Assembly: GCA_034769895.1 (NCBI GenBank)
Contig: CM068368.1
Span: forward strand, 689,021,877 to 689,085,876
Direction of reading: 5' to 3'
Origin: Magicicada septendecula
Taxonomy: Eukaryota > Arthropoda > Insecta > Hemiptera > Cicadidae
Length of the DNA stretch: 64,000 nt
A program made the translations under genes and the position numbers. Every line of letters begins with the position of its first letter. Position 1 is the stretch's first letter. This document shows positions 24,401-37,079 of this stretch, piece after piece. Under the pieces are notes generated by a model that was not told the origin of the DNA, made no database searches, and was given only the letters and a program-made list of their open reading frames with translations.

Positions 24401-26680
24401 TGTAACGCAGCAGAAATGCTAGCATCCATGTTACATAAAATAAGGTTCACAGAATAATAAACAAGTCAATATTTAACCCCATAATAGAACAAAGATCCAA
24501 TAATTACAATTATAATCATAGACAAAATAAAATAAGGATGCAAGGTAGTGTTAACTAGAATAAACGAACCTGTAAGTTAAATAATAGCTGATGATATATG
24601 TTTAATGAAAAGCAAAAAAAAAATGAAACAATGATTTAATTTATAGTAATAACAAATAAGAATTTTGTGTTAAGAAGTATTATTTTATGACAAAAAATGT
24701 TATGATGAAGTTTATGTTATGTTATACTAAATATGTGTTGAGTTAATGAAAGATAATGAAACAAGTTGTATTATTCAATGACTGTTGTAGAATGAAGTGT
24801 GAAGCAGCTAATCAATGTTCATAAATTCGAATTTTATTATATGTGATCAATAGATCAAGATAAAATTGTTATTAGATATAGCAAAATAATTGTTTATATA
24901 AATGTTAATAATTTAAGATTTGATTGTATGTATGAATTTATGTAAAAGGGGCTATAGATGTTTAACAGTTATAAAAACAGGTAGATCAGTTTACAATAAA
25001 AGGCCTAACAGGCAAAACTACTATATAAACACTCATAACATAAAGGTTAGGTGCATCAATTAATAATAATTAATAAATACTATTTGAAGAGCTAGAAAAA
25101 ACATTAAATTAATAATGATATATAATAAAATTTATACAAATTATAATAATACCATAAGGCCATAATATCGATTAGTAACATATAATATCGAAAGTGGATT
25201 AAATATAAAAAAGGAATAAAAAACCGGCTTATATAAAAAAACCAGTAGAATATGTGTATAAAATAATAAACCAACCATCGGTAAAGTTACATTCCGATAG
25301 GATAGCAAATTGATAAAGAATAGACAAAAAATATATGAAATAAACACTATATATTCAAAACATGTGGAAGGAAGAAATTATTATGTGTTGCTAGGGACGA
25401 CAAAAGGAGAAGAAGTTGTTGATTTTGACAAGAATTGTTTGAATGAACTGAATGTGATGAGATTAAAAAACCCAAGAACAATCTATTTAATCGTAATATT
25501 CTAAATTACCAGATACGATTACAAAAAATACAAAATTATAATGACAATATTTACGTCTATCACCAATACAGATTAAAAATAACACTACAATATGAAATCA
25601 TAATAGAGAGTAAATAACTGAAGTCTACAAAAAAAGAACTTGAACTGTCCCATATCCGAAGGGAATTGATGAGATATCAAATCAAATAGAAGGAATTAAC
25701 AGTATCACAATTAATAATATTCACTACACCAGAAATTATAACCTTTCAATTACACGGAACAACACTAATTGCTTCAATCGAAAGAAGAACTGATTTGGAT
25801 CCTGGCGTTGCAGAAGAAACATCAATCGGGCTGTAAATCAATCCAGAGAGCTGTATTCCGAAGTGAACAGGACAAGAATTCCTTTTTATTAAACCAAGAA
25901 GGAAAATCGTACGACATAATCATCCAGAACAGTAAATCTAGCGATCAACCGCCTACACGATTTGCTTCGTTCGAGTCTGGTAAATTATATTATAATAATC
26001 ATACTAATTACACAACACTTCAAATTTGTAAATCTTGCATTCTTATCTATGTATTTTTAATCTTCCCCACAGTTACAAGAACCTTCACACCCTGAATTAA
26101 ATTAAATACAAATCAAAACATAATATATAACTAAATATAAATAAAGGATTAAAATAATCAACAATCGATTCATGAAGTCTATAGCCCAAGCATATGTTAA
26201 TTAGAACATATCTTATTTAATATGAATTAAGTAAACAAATAAAGAACCTTTATATATTTGTCAAATCTTGTTATTTGGAGCATGGTTTAATGAGCTGGGA
26301 ACAAAAAAGTAACTGAATAAGTATAGAATAAATGGTTAATATAAACATCGAAATAACCTATAAGTTTCGTTGAGCCGATACCACAGCGCTTATAGCGGAA
26401 TTATCTGACACCAAAGAGGGAGCATAAAATTACAAAATTAGACAGAACTCTCTTCAAGGTATAATAGGGTTGGATGAAATTGTACAATAACGCTTAAGTT
26501 GTTTAAGTTTTAGGCACACTAACACTGATATTTATTAAAGAGCTAAGTTAATATTAATTAATTACATCAATATATCCCACAACTCCAAATATCTCCGAGA
26601 TTTACATAATTAAAGTAATTCAAAACAAATTGACAAATCCAACAGTGGGGTTTTAAGGAGAGGAAACCCGTTTAAGTACA
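24401..26680 (+). repeat. 5' LTR of Gypsy element A (about 2.28 kb)
   Basis: It begins TGTAACGCAG exactly where homology to the fossil ORF stops, and ends GTACA two to three bases before a TTGGCGCTCAAC primer-like site. Gag begins about 90 bp further on. No second copy of this LTR is in the window. Several short ORFs inside it (for example 25310-25504 and 25769-26095) show no recognisable product and are probably chance. Confidence 0.65.
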
Positions 26681-26683
26681 AAT

Positions 26684-26701
26684 TGGCGCTCAACTTGTGT
26701 A
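26684..26701 (+). promoter_or_regulatory. Primer-binding-site-like sequence of element A
   Basis: Starts TGGCGCTCAACTTGTG just after the LTR end. The TGG matches the CCA end of a tRNA; the primer tRNA is not identified. Confidence 0.5.
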
Positions 26702-26772
26702 GGGCTTAAGTTAAGTAACTATAAGTATAATAACATTACTTAACCAGAGCAGGCAACTGTGGGAGAGCAAAC

Positions 26773-28640
26773 ATGCATACCAGAGGTAGATCAAGGATTA
26801 GGGCAGGAGAAACGGAGAAGGAAATAGACGAACAAGAACAGGAAATAGAACTAATAACAGACAGTGAAATGGAACAACAGACAGACGAAATAGCAGAAAC
26901 TGAAATTATTGTGGACAAGGAAAGGGAACCAGTGGAAGAAGATGCCCAAGGGGACCAAATAAATAAAACTGGAGCCAGAGAAGTACCAAGTTGGCAGGAG
27001 ATGATGAAATTTATGACAGAACAATTTAGGAAAACAAATGAGGAAAATAAGGAAAACTTAAGGGAACAATTTAGGAAACAGGATGAGAAATTCGACAAAA
27101 CAAATGAGGAAATTAAAGAAACCTCAAAACAAATCACGAAAGGTTAGATAGGAATGATGAGGGTTTAAAACAAATGAAGGAAGACATCTTACAAATACAT
27201 GAAGAAAATTTAAAGCAAATTAATGAAAAAATTGAAAATCTTCATGTGACAATTAACCAGAAGGTGGACCAAAATAATGAGGAAAGAAAATTAGAAGTAG
27301 CCAAAACAAATGAAGAGTTAGAAAAAACTAACGAAACAATAGTACAGGTTCGTGAAGAATTACAGAATAAAATTAATGACACAAAAATTGAGAATAAAAC
27401 ATTGGTCGAAGAAATCCAACAGGAAACTGTCAAAAAATATGAGCAAATTAAAAACGAAGTACATCAGGTACGGGAAGAGAATAAGGAAGGTATTAAGCAA
27501 ATACAGACAGACATGGGCGAACGACTCGAAAGAGTCTATGGCAATTTAAATAGTATGGAAGGTAAAATCAATATCAATAAAAATAAAATAGAAGAAATTA
27601 GTAGACGTGAATTACAATTACAGGAAGAAGTAGATTCATGGCGGGATAGGACATGCCAACATAGTCATACAAATAACCATGAGAACCGAGAATCGATTAA
27701 TTTTCGTAATTACAAGTGCAATCCTATGGAATTTTTAAAGAGATTGGAAGAGGTGATCACAAGAAATAGAGAGAATCGCTGGAGTATTATACGAAGCATG
27801 ATTGATGAAACGTTTAAAGATACTTATGATAATTGGTGGACAGCGGTGCGCCCGGATATACTGGACATGACTGAGTTCAAAAAACAGTTTAAGGAGAAGT
27901 ATTGGTCTGAATCGACCCAGAACATGATTAGGAATAATTTGAGTAACGGTCGATACGAAACAAATGTAGGCCAGTCCCCTACTTCATACTTTTTAGGAAA
28001 AGTATGTATGGCGCGGAACTTAGAGCCCAGAATTCCCGAAGAATGTTTGGTGATACAACTATCCTATCATTACGAGGAAGGGATAAAAAATGCGCGTATG
28101 TGTAGTCAAATCAAAACGATTCCAGCCATGGCCAAATTCTTGGAGAATTATGAGCACGAGAACCAATACCAAAGAAATAGAATGCTAAATCATAAATATC
28201 AGAAGTATGATAATAACGCCCCACCAACCAATTCTCATAATAACGATCGCAATCGACCTGCGCAGAACGTTAATACCAATAGAACACAAAATGAAAACGC
28301 GAATAATAATTCCAGGAACTATAATTATCGCGGCAATAACAATTACAATTATCGTGATAGTCGCAATAATAGAGGAGATGGGGACAGACGACCCAATAAT
28401 TATAGACATAACGTCAATTATATCTACTCCAGACCTCAAGGTAATCAGCGACGATATTACCCAAGGAGTCACCGATATGACAACCATTATGACCAGTCTC
28501 GGCGTGAAGTCAACTACACACCTGAAGGAAATTATAGAATAGCAGAACATAATACGGAGGATCGCGCTGAAACAGTACAAAATCAACACAGTAATCAAAA
28601 TGAAAATAGAGAAGAGGGAGTAAGCCCTCATTTAAACTAA
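26773..28640 (+). pseudogene. Gag of Gypsy element A (broken, about one break)
   Basis: The N-terminal half is a very long charged coiled coil (repeats of EQFRKQDEKFDKTNEE type). The middle is a Ty3/Gypsy capsid domain: NYKCNPMEFLKRLEE, then RWSIIRSMIDETF, DNWWTAVRP, FKEKYWSESTQ and SYFLGKVCMARNL. The C-terminal 130 residues are N-, R- and Y-rich (NYNYRGNNNYNYRD) with no CCHC knuckle, and probably bind RNA. The capsid closely parallels the Gag at 48802-51012. An antisense ORF over the N/R-rich tail is a shadow. Confidence 0.8.
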
Positions 28641-28648
28641 TAGAGGCA

Positions 28649-28895
28649 GTGAAAATTAATGAATACCCGTCACTGAACCGTAATCTTGGGGAACAACGAC
28701 TAATAAACAAAATTAAGGGTAATTGTAAAATAACCATAATTAATAACCACTATTTAAAGGATATCAGGGAAGATTTATTGGAAGAGGATAAGAAACATGT
28801 AAACAGTAATAGTAATAACGAAATCATATATGTAGCAGCAAAATTAAATGGGGTAAAATCTACCATAATGATAGATACTGGATCTAACATGTTTA
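28649..28895 (+). pseudogene. Start of pol (retropepsin) of element A, partial
   Basis: NNEIIYVAAKLNGVKSTIMIDTGSN matches the protease of the pol at 40270 (SEIVYVNAQINGVMSTLMIDTGSN over the same stretch), including the DTG active site. It lies just after Gag in the order usual for Ty3/Gypsy. The element is incomplete here: a fossil LTR of another family adjoins. Confidence 0.7.
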
Positions 28896-29957
28896 TGTCT
28901 GAAGCCTGTAGCCTGCCCAACCAGACGTATTATGCAATAGCTTGCCAGCAGCAGTCTCTGTGTGAATCACAGTAAGAGCTTTGTCACCCTAGTGTTTGCA
29001 TCAGACAGTGACAGCAGATAGTCGTCTGCACGTTACAAGTAAAACGGTAGCCTCGGGCGCAAGATAGGCCGAAAATAATATAAACGGCCTATCCAGCACG
29101 AGTAAAGTGTGAACAATGTAGTGGTCTTAAAATAAACAGTGTACGACTTCATATTACCATATGGAGAGATATTCAATCAAAGCATTGAAAGTTTAATTAA
29201 AGACACAGTAAACTCAGTATAAACAGTTGCGGGAGTGTGTGCGAACTAAGAAAGCGGTCAACTAGTTAAAAAACTATCAGTGCTCGTACCGATAAAGTTA
29301 CGTGGACTGACACCATTATTAAATATGAACAATATGGTTTTAGTAACCAATAAAATTCGGTAACAGCAGAGATAAAATTACTTTAATGAGTATACATCGA
29401 CTTTCGAAGTGAGGGATAAAACACGTGCATCACCAGTTGGAGCGAAGCCACTACCAGGATGAGTACCATATTATCAATTCAGAACTTTTAACTACTTTAA
29501 CATTTAACTATATTGTAACATTTACATTTACAGACATTTTACTAAACAATAGAGATCTCTAAGGAAAAAGATATAAAGTAAATAAATAAAAATAAAACGT
29601 ACTGGTTCATAAAAAATATAAATAATTTGTCGTAGGCTAGTCGAGTAAGAAATGTTCATTTTACTAATCCGTTTGATTTCATATGTTACTAATATGAAGA
29701 TTATATTCATATACCCGAAAACAAAGTAGAACTTTGTTATCAAAGTAAAACGAAATAATTAATTTGTCTAATAAACCAGAAGCTATTTGTTTAAATATAA
29801 ACTGTGTTATTATATTTTTACCGACCTTCCCCAAATAATCCTTTCTGCAGCTGTTTTCATCTGTAGGACTCTGGAGAAGGTACCCTAAGGTAAGAGTTTG
29901 TTTAATTCGAATAATATATATTGAAGTCATAAATTTGAAGTAATTCATATAGTTTCA
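28896..29957 (+). repeat. Fossil LTR related to the array LTR, plus strand
   Basis: Diverged homologue of the array LTR in the opposite orientation. It shares CAGACGTATT, TGTGAATCACAGTA, GCATCAGACAGT, a GCAAGATAGGCCG block and CTTTCTGCAGC near its 3' end. It is incomplete at its 5' side. Divergence is much greater than within the array, so it is an older family member. Confidence 0.65.
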
Positions 29958-30200
29958 TTGATGCCCGAGAACAGGGACTCGAGTATTTTATTATATGACG
30001 TAAAATTTATATTGTTTCAGCTTGATGCAGGGAATGAACAAACAATAAATTTCTCATTACAATTGGCACAAGTAGGAGTGAAGTCAGAGAGATGTTATTG
30101 CAGGCTAGTAGAGAAAAGTGATATAAAGTAAAAAGCTAAAATGTCTTTCTAGCAGGAGATACAAAGAGAACAAAAACAAATATTACAAGCTAGTCAAACT
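29958..30200 (+). other. Diverged primer site and leader of the fossil LTR element
   Basis: TGCCCGAGAACAGGGACTCGAG at 29962 onward is a decayed form of the array's tRNA-Lys site plus its CTCGAG neighbour. A leader-like stretch follows, then a short coiled-coil-like start (EIQREQKQILQASQTVREN) that may be the beginning of a gag-position ORF. The element is broken and fades out. Confidence 0.5.
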
Positions 30201-31259
30201 GTGAGAGAAAACCTGTCTACGAAACAGACAATTTTCACATCAGGATTACACCAGAATAAGCAAAATGTTATATCACTTGTTAGAATATTCTTATGATGAT
30301 AAGTGATAACTAATGAAAATTATAACTGAAATCTTGAACAAGGAAATGTATGTAAATAGCTCATTGAAGAGAGTCTGCTAGAAGAGCTCCAAAAGTCTGG
30401 CTCAATTTTTTGAAAAGAGGGTTATTTTACGATTTATTTTTGGTCCACATTATTATAAATGGTAAGTTATGAGTCTACTAATGAGGAGGCTTCAAACACA
30501 CAGGAAACTCCATAGTAGAAGACTTCTAATTCCCAAGATCCAAAATGTTTCATCAGTCCAAACCAAGATCAAAGAACAATAGTGCTGACTTTAATATTAT
30601 CGGAATTGTTTAAAGTTAATCATATTAATTGAGCACAGAAGTGGTTGGACAACTACCTGAAATTCTGTGAATAAGTTTTTAACTGAATGGTCTGATTCAT
30701 GATGGTTTTTTCTAAACACTTGATTCATGAGAAGTGCTTGATCATATGTTTCTGTACAAAGACTGATGTGATGGACTCTTCAGTTAATACAAATGTAACC
30801 TTACTGTCTCCTCTCACATTGGAAAACTGTTATAAAAGAGGAATACGTTTTGATGACAGCACCTAACTAGTAAGCTCTCTAAGCTGCAGAACTTACATGC
30901 TATTTTGAACAAAATACATTTATTTTTAGATGACAACTCCCAATTAATATACTATTTTCTTCATGAAATAATTGTAAAGCAGATGATGTTTATTATTATT
31001 ATTTTATTATTATTATAAATACAATAAACACAAACAACTCTCAATACTGCATTTTTTACCACAATGCCGAAATAACAATAATGAAGTCCTAGCTTTAAAG
31101 TTTATGTATGTTTCCACAGATATCTAGAAGCCTGTATCTACTATTTATTCACCCATAAATATAACTGATGGCAATATGTAAAGTCTTTTTGCAGATATAG
31201 TTCTGAAGGCAGTCTAAAATTTGCAAGGAGTCTTGACAGACATTATTTTTGTTAAATTA
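30201..31259 (+). other. No recognisable gene
   Basis: AT-rich DNA. Short open stretches occur on both strands (for example a peptide with SSVNTNVTLLSPLTLENCYK near 30770-30870) but none is long or recognisable. Confidence 0.6.
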
Positions 31260-31263
31260 TTAA

Positions 31264-32202
31264 CACTTTTGCATCTAAGTGATTTTGCAGTTGTCTAATC
31301 AAAACTGTGTCTAGCTATTTTTACCACTTTCTGACTAATGGTGTAAGCCACATTATAATTCTAATTATGGCAAAATGTATACCTATATTATTGTAAATTC
31401 ATGTATTCTGTAAACTACTGTATACAAATAAACCTTAGTTTAAAAAAAAAAACTTCTGTGTTAATTTATAAAACGTATGTTTTAACCAAAAAAAGTTGAA
31501 ATTTTACTTTAATTATAATAAACACTATGTTTTTACAAAACTACTTAAATTTGTCCTCTAAATATTGTTTTATACTGTTATTACTCAAAATAAAAATATC
31601 AGATTTTATTCCGCTCACTAAAAATGTTTTTTTCATGTGACATGTTTTTAAGTAAATAAATTGAAGAGATTAGAAAATTGTAAACAAATTACTTACTCAA
31701 TATATCATTATTATCACAATCAGGAAAATTTTCTGTATCACTATCACTTTCTGAAAAAGAGTTCTACACTACTTTCTGAACAAATACTGTTACTATTTAT
31801 TGTTTATAAGCTCTAAAATCACGTTCACTCAAATACTTTTTTCTCACCAGCTTCATATTAACAGTAACACTGATCATACTCAACTACGAAAACACGTGGC
31901 AGAAAATGAAACACTGTGTACAGTTGCAATAGTAAACTATTAAACTATTACAATAGTAATTAACTACAGTGGTAAACTATTACAGCTGCATAATAAGGTA
32001 TTAAACATAGCCAATATTGTTGTGATCTAGTAGTAGAATTGTATACTAGAAATATCCTGCTTCCAATCAGATGACACACAGCAAGAATATCGTGATTTTT
32101 GTAATTTAAAACAATGTTATATTTAAAGCTGTACATGTACGACACTTGACAAATCTCGGAGATTTCAAAAGGCATACATGTATGGTGCTCAACGTGAAAG
32201 TG
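31264..32202 (-). mobile_element. piggyBac-like short element (candidate)
   Basis: TTAA stands at both edges (31260-31263 and 32203-32206). Just inside, both ends read CACTTT towards the interior, and the right end continues CACGTTGAGCACC as in piggyBac-type termini. On the minus strand an ATG at 31854-31856 opens MKLVRKKYLSERDFRAY, followed after stops by the acidic SFSESDSDTENFPD, the style of a piggyBac transposase N-terminus. No DDD catalytic core is present, so at best this is an internally deleted, non-autonomous copy. The short match between the ends keeps confidence moderate. Confidence 0.4.
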
Positions 32203-32206
32203 TTAA

Positions 32207-32835
32207 AGATTTTTAGTTTGTATGTTGAATAAACTTTACAATTTGATGCCCACACAGACTTTCACAATATTTTCAAACTTTTGACTACCATTTTTCGCCC
32301 TGGTACCTGAAGTTACAAACTTTTCAGAGTAAACATCACATTTAGGTCTGGGTTAAAATTCTTTTTATTTTGACACACGCCATGGATTTTTACAATTTTT
32401 TCAAATGTTTTGCCCAGGTATCATAAAATCTCCTTTACTTTGGTACATGGATTCAAATTTTGGGTAAAACAAAACCAAGATAATTCCAACAGTGAAAAGC
32501 ATAATGTAAATACTTCATCAGGGATGACACACAAATAGAGCTGAGCTGTAAGACCCCTGTATCCAGTTGGATATAATGGAGGATAATGAAGAAATATCAA
32601 GGACCTTACTTAAGAATAAGCTGTATCAGTACACAAAATCAATGTTTTATTTTAATCAAGAAAAATGCTTGATAAAAAAATCCAGTTTAATATAAATATA
32701 CATATATCAAAACACTGTACATACAAAAATTACAAAATAACACTAAGTATTCTTCACTCTATTAAATCGAAGTCATCTCTCTGTAAAAAAAAAAAACACA
32801 AAATTTATAACAATTCACAATTACTTATATTATAA
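32207..32835 (+). other. No recognisable gene
   Basis: AT-rich DNA between two short transposon candidates. Nothing supported. Confidence 0.6.
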
Positions 32836-33501
32836 CAGTGGCGTGGCGTGGGTACATAACACCTGTTGCTGGTTGTGATAGGCCTCAAACTTGAACTAAT
32901 TTGAATTTTTTTAGTACCAAGTGTTCTTTTTAGAGACAAAATATTCTTTTTGGAGTCAAAATTTTTTTTAAGAGTATTTTCTATCATTCGTTGGCAGAAG
33001 AAGATGGTCCCGGTTCAACGGGATCTAACTTCCATTACACTTACACAGACTAAATCAGAGCACAAATAATCAAAAACAAACAGAGAAACACATGACTAAA
33101 CGAACAAAACACAAATATGTACGTACTAGTAGTAACTGCTGCACGTCAGTTCCGAAAACGAACATAGCTGCTAACTGAGCGTTTTGCTGGTTTATACAGC
33201 GGCAACACATTGGGTGAACAAATGTGCTCCTCTCCGTTTGTACAGTGACAACTACTACGAGGTCAATGACCACACACATTAAAATACTGCCGATGCCTGA
33301 GCCGGCAACACAAAACAGTGCATGTGCCCAGCAGTTTGAAACCAATGCTACGCTTTTCTTCAAGTTTCCCTACTAATACTGTTCAGATTTCAAATTATTC
33401 AATAACCAAAGTATTTACTCTGTGATATAATTAATATTATTTTTCTTATTTCCAGTACTGTTGCTGCCAGCAACAGTGGTTACATGGACACCACGCTACT
33501 G
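32836..33501. mobile_element. hAT-like MITE (666 bp)
   Basis: The left end reads CAGTGGCGTGGCG and the right end CACGCTACTG; the inverted match extends through CTGTTGCTGG further in with gaps. The 8 bp on the two sides are TATTATAA and TATTATCA, a 7/8 match, as expected for the 8-bp target duplication of hAT elements. A 97-codon minus-strand ORF inside (33070-33363) is Cys- and Val-rich, resembles no transposase and is probably chance. Confidence 0.6.
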
Positions 33502-34360
33502 TATTATCATAATATATTATATTATCACAATTAAATCATAACAAAAAAAATTCTTCTGGAAAATGACTACAAATTGTTACTGTTTCAAAAACTGTTTCCC
33601 AATAACAGTGTTAAATGAAACATTTTCTATTTAATGTTTCTATTTTAACAAGAAAAATTATATAGAATAGGACTGCCAAATTATAGAAATTCAATAGCAG
33701 TTTATGTATAGAATAATAATTACACAATCACGTATATTACAAACTAAGTTATAGTGTAACAAAGAGGATGTAAAGGAAACTTACTTCATCATTGTAATCC
33801 ATAATGTGCTGTCGTATTTTTGATGTATCTACCCATGTTATAAAATCTTCTAAGTTCCTGTAATAAAAAATTGTATTAAACATATAATCACTAATTCATT
33901 ACGTTCAAATAAATGGCAACAGTGGACTATAAAATAGTAACCTGTACAACAGAAACTTGTTTACTCGTAACACAAAAATCTAGCTTACATTTTTTCTGAG
34001 GAGAAAACACTGTGCAAAATATGTAACATATAAATGTAAAAATACTGACTATAATAATGTGAACTTATCTAAATAATTCTACTGTTCCTATTAAGAAATA
34101 ATATGATACCCAAATTAATGCAAAATTCTGATAGAAAACTATATTCTACCTTATTTATCAGAAAGTAATGTATTGTGTTCTATAATGGAGTTTGTAAAAT
34201 GATTTCCTTTCTCCATTTCACGATTGGCCTTATGTCTAAGGTAGCAAAAAATATGAAGTGTGAAACATTATTTGCCCAATTTTATCTATCCAATTTTGTA
34301 AGGTTATCTTACAATTTCTTTAGTTTTTGTATATTATATCAGATTATAGTTGTACATATT
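33502..34360 (+). other. No recognisable gene
   Basis: AT-rich DNA. A 64-codon ORF at 34175-34369 runs into the LTR-like start that follows and is not supported. Confidence 0.6.
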
Positions 34361-36453
34361 GTAACGTGACAGATTCAGATGAGCCCATAAAAGTAAACTT
34401 AAGCAAACCCAATCGAAAAAAAGATGAAAATCATAATAATAAATAATAAAAATCTTAGAAAGTTAAAAGGAATAAAGAAGCTAACCTAACTAAGAAGTAC
34501 AATACAGTAGTTAATAAGAAAAAATTTATGTAAAGTACCTTATAAGAAAACAGTACTGTGAACTATATTAAATAAGGAAAAGTGATACCAGTGTAAAATG
34601 TAAAAGTGAAGTGTAGAGAAAAAAAAAGAGTGAAGAAACACAAAAGTGAGAAATATAAAATGAGTACAAACAATCTTAGAAAGATGATAATGTTAAATAA
34701 CCAAGGGTACTTACCTATTAATACATGAAGCATTAAGCTTATTATTGTCTTTTCATTTGTTCAGAATAATTTCATTATCATAATCATCAATCTTGTTGAT
34801 GACCATAGTTGTCATAGGTTATAAGCCAGGTAAATAATTGAATCCCAATTAGTTTGGTGATAAACAATGTTATTTCTTTTAGGGAACACTAATACCTAAG
34901 GCTTATTAACTAATTACTATAGTAAATAACTAGTCAAATCAAATGGAACTAGTAAATAAGAAACATATCAGATGATATGACAGAAATAATTTTAATGTTA
35001 ATAACCAGTTCTTATGTTATGTTATATGTTTAACTAATGTTATAAAATCTATGTTGATGTTAAAAGAAATTTGTTAAAAAATGTTAGCCATGCATGGGAT
35101 AGGACTAAATGGTTTGTTAAAAAATGTTAATGTAGAAGGAGGATAGAGTAATTTGTAATTTCCGAGGAATTTTGTATTTAATTGTAAGATTTTTTAAATT
35201 AACTGAAAAACAAATAATATAATCAGAAGCATACACTATCACCTAAACATAGAAATTAACTTATAAAGATATAAAATCAATTAACCAAAAGTGTAAAACA
35301 CTAGGGATTAATAGGGGTAAACCATAAAATTGCCACTGTTAGATTGTTTTCCCTAATAAATCAAAGGTAGTGACAAATTCCGGAAATATAATATGATTTT
35401 GTGATGGTCAAAAAACCCAAATGGCTTAAAGAATTACATGCTGTAAATTAAATTAAGATAAACTATTTAACAAATAGAGAGTAATATGTACTAGGGTGAA
35501 AAAAAATCTGTATTGTAAGAAATATTAGGTCATGTGACCTCAAAATTCAGTCAAATTAGCCAATCAGAAATTAGAAAAATTGGTCAAACTATTCAAATTC
35601 GAAAGAAAACAGTAACAGTGGATTGTTAGCACGAAAGAAGAATGGATCAGCCCTATGACTGGCTGAGTGAAAGTGTACGAAAGTATCAAATCTGAGTGTG
35701 GAAGGTTATAAAAAATTAAATTCAACATCAATAAAATAATAATAATAATGAAGATTTAAGAAGACAGAAAACCAATAATAAGAATAAAAGAAGAAACACA
35801 ATAAGTATGCAAGACTAATAGTTGATAATTATATTAGTTCTATCAACAAGGTGAGAAGTTCGTTGTTTTATAACCAAACATTAACGATCACACCACACCA
35901 AGAAAAACCATCACAGACACTATTAATTAACACTCCAGTGAAAGAAAACGAACAAATAACTATTTTTACAGTAAAAAACTCTATATAATTCCATTCATAT
36001 TAAGGGAAATGGATGTGTGAACATTAATACAATAACGAACGTCTTAATGGTGGCCATGTTGAAATTTTTGGACTGACGCCGGCTTGTCAAACCAACACAT
36101 GCGGCGTTAGCGAGCTTCAGTAATGAAACAGACATTTATACAATATTAATTAAACAAAATTCAGTTTCTTATGTAAAATTTGATAGAAATTAAGATTAAT
36201 TTGTAAGTATTGTACTTCGCTATGGCATTTCTGACTTTTTTGACAGTTCAAAGAACCTAAGAATTAATATACGTGTTGTAAAAAATTCCAACACAAGTAA
36301 CGATTGTAATTATCGACCCTAGAGACAAAGTCGATGTATTAAATAACATTTCGAATTTAAAACAAAATAATTAAATAAAAACCCAAAAGTTAATGCAGCA
36401 AAAGAGTTTTATTTAACAGATAAATATAATTTAATGAATTTCAGCATGTTACA
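34361..36453 (+). repeat. LTR-like stretch (candidate)
   Basis: It begins TGTAACGTGACAG, the terminal style of every other LTR here. It holds a CCAAT box (35560-35564, GCCAATCAGAAA) and a TATA-like TTATAAAAAA (from 35706), as the element B LTR does (AGCCAATCAGAAAA, then TATATAAA). The right end is set at a GTTACA but no clear primer site follows, so the end is uncertain. Could be a solo LTR or the 5' LTR of a decayed element. Confidence 0.35.
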
Positions 36454-37079
36454 ACAGGAAGAAGACATAGTAAGAATTAAAACAACTTATTGAAGGAGGT
36501 GACTCACAGCTATAGCTCGACCACAAACAAAAAATAGTTGGAGTAGGGATTGCCGCCACAACCGCGTCACAACGAAGGGGGAACGTTACCCCCTCCATTG
36601 TCATCAGTCACACTGTTTACTGCAGTATTTTACACGTGATATTTGTATACCGGCAATAACTCGTTCCTAGTGTGCGGTAACTTACGTGTAGTACTGTACT
36701 ATTAATTTGTAACAGACTATGGAAGTAACAAATGATAATATAATTATGCACGTTTCCATTAAAATATATTAACAAATTCTAAAAATCCTTTTTTTTGTAC
36801 ATAATTTAAAAATAATATTAATAGAACCCAACCCTAAAATTTATGTAAGGCATACATTAAAAACAATTCATAAAGCAACCGCCTGTGTAAATCGAGGTGC
36901 CTATCACAGTAGCAAAAATTAATGTTCATTAAACATTTTAAATGATAAACTAACTTTAATTATTTATAATTATTAATAATAAGAAAATAATTGATAAATA
37001 TTTATGGTATTCATTTTTCTTGCCTATTCGTCATCTGAATATTTATTTGTACTTGGATGTGAATTTCTCTCATAAAAAT
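36454..37079 (+). other. No recognisable gene
   Basis: AT-rich, with one GC-richer patch (36510-36620) that may be the end of an old repeat. Nothing further supported. Confidence 0.5.

Noticed and set aside
28185-28631. 148-codon minus-strand ORF rich in Ile/Val, as a membrane protein
   Set aside because: It is antisense to the Asn/Arg-rich Gag tail. The hydrophobic look comes from reading AAT/AAC-type codons backwards. The 220-codon ORF at 50373-51035 is rejected for the same reason.
31427-31452. AATAAA followed by an A run, considered as the 3' end of a processed gene or LINE
   Set aside because: No coding sequence upstream is recognisable and no target duplication could be seen; A runs are common in DNA this AT-rich.
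33070-33363. 97-codon minus-strand ORF
   Set aside because: It lies in a hAT-like MITE, has no recognisable domain, and is probably chance in a GC-richer patch.
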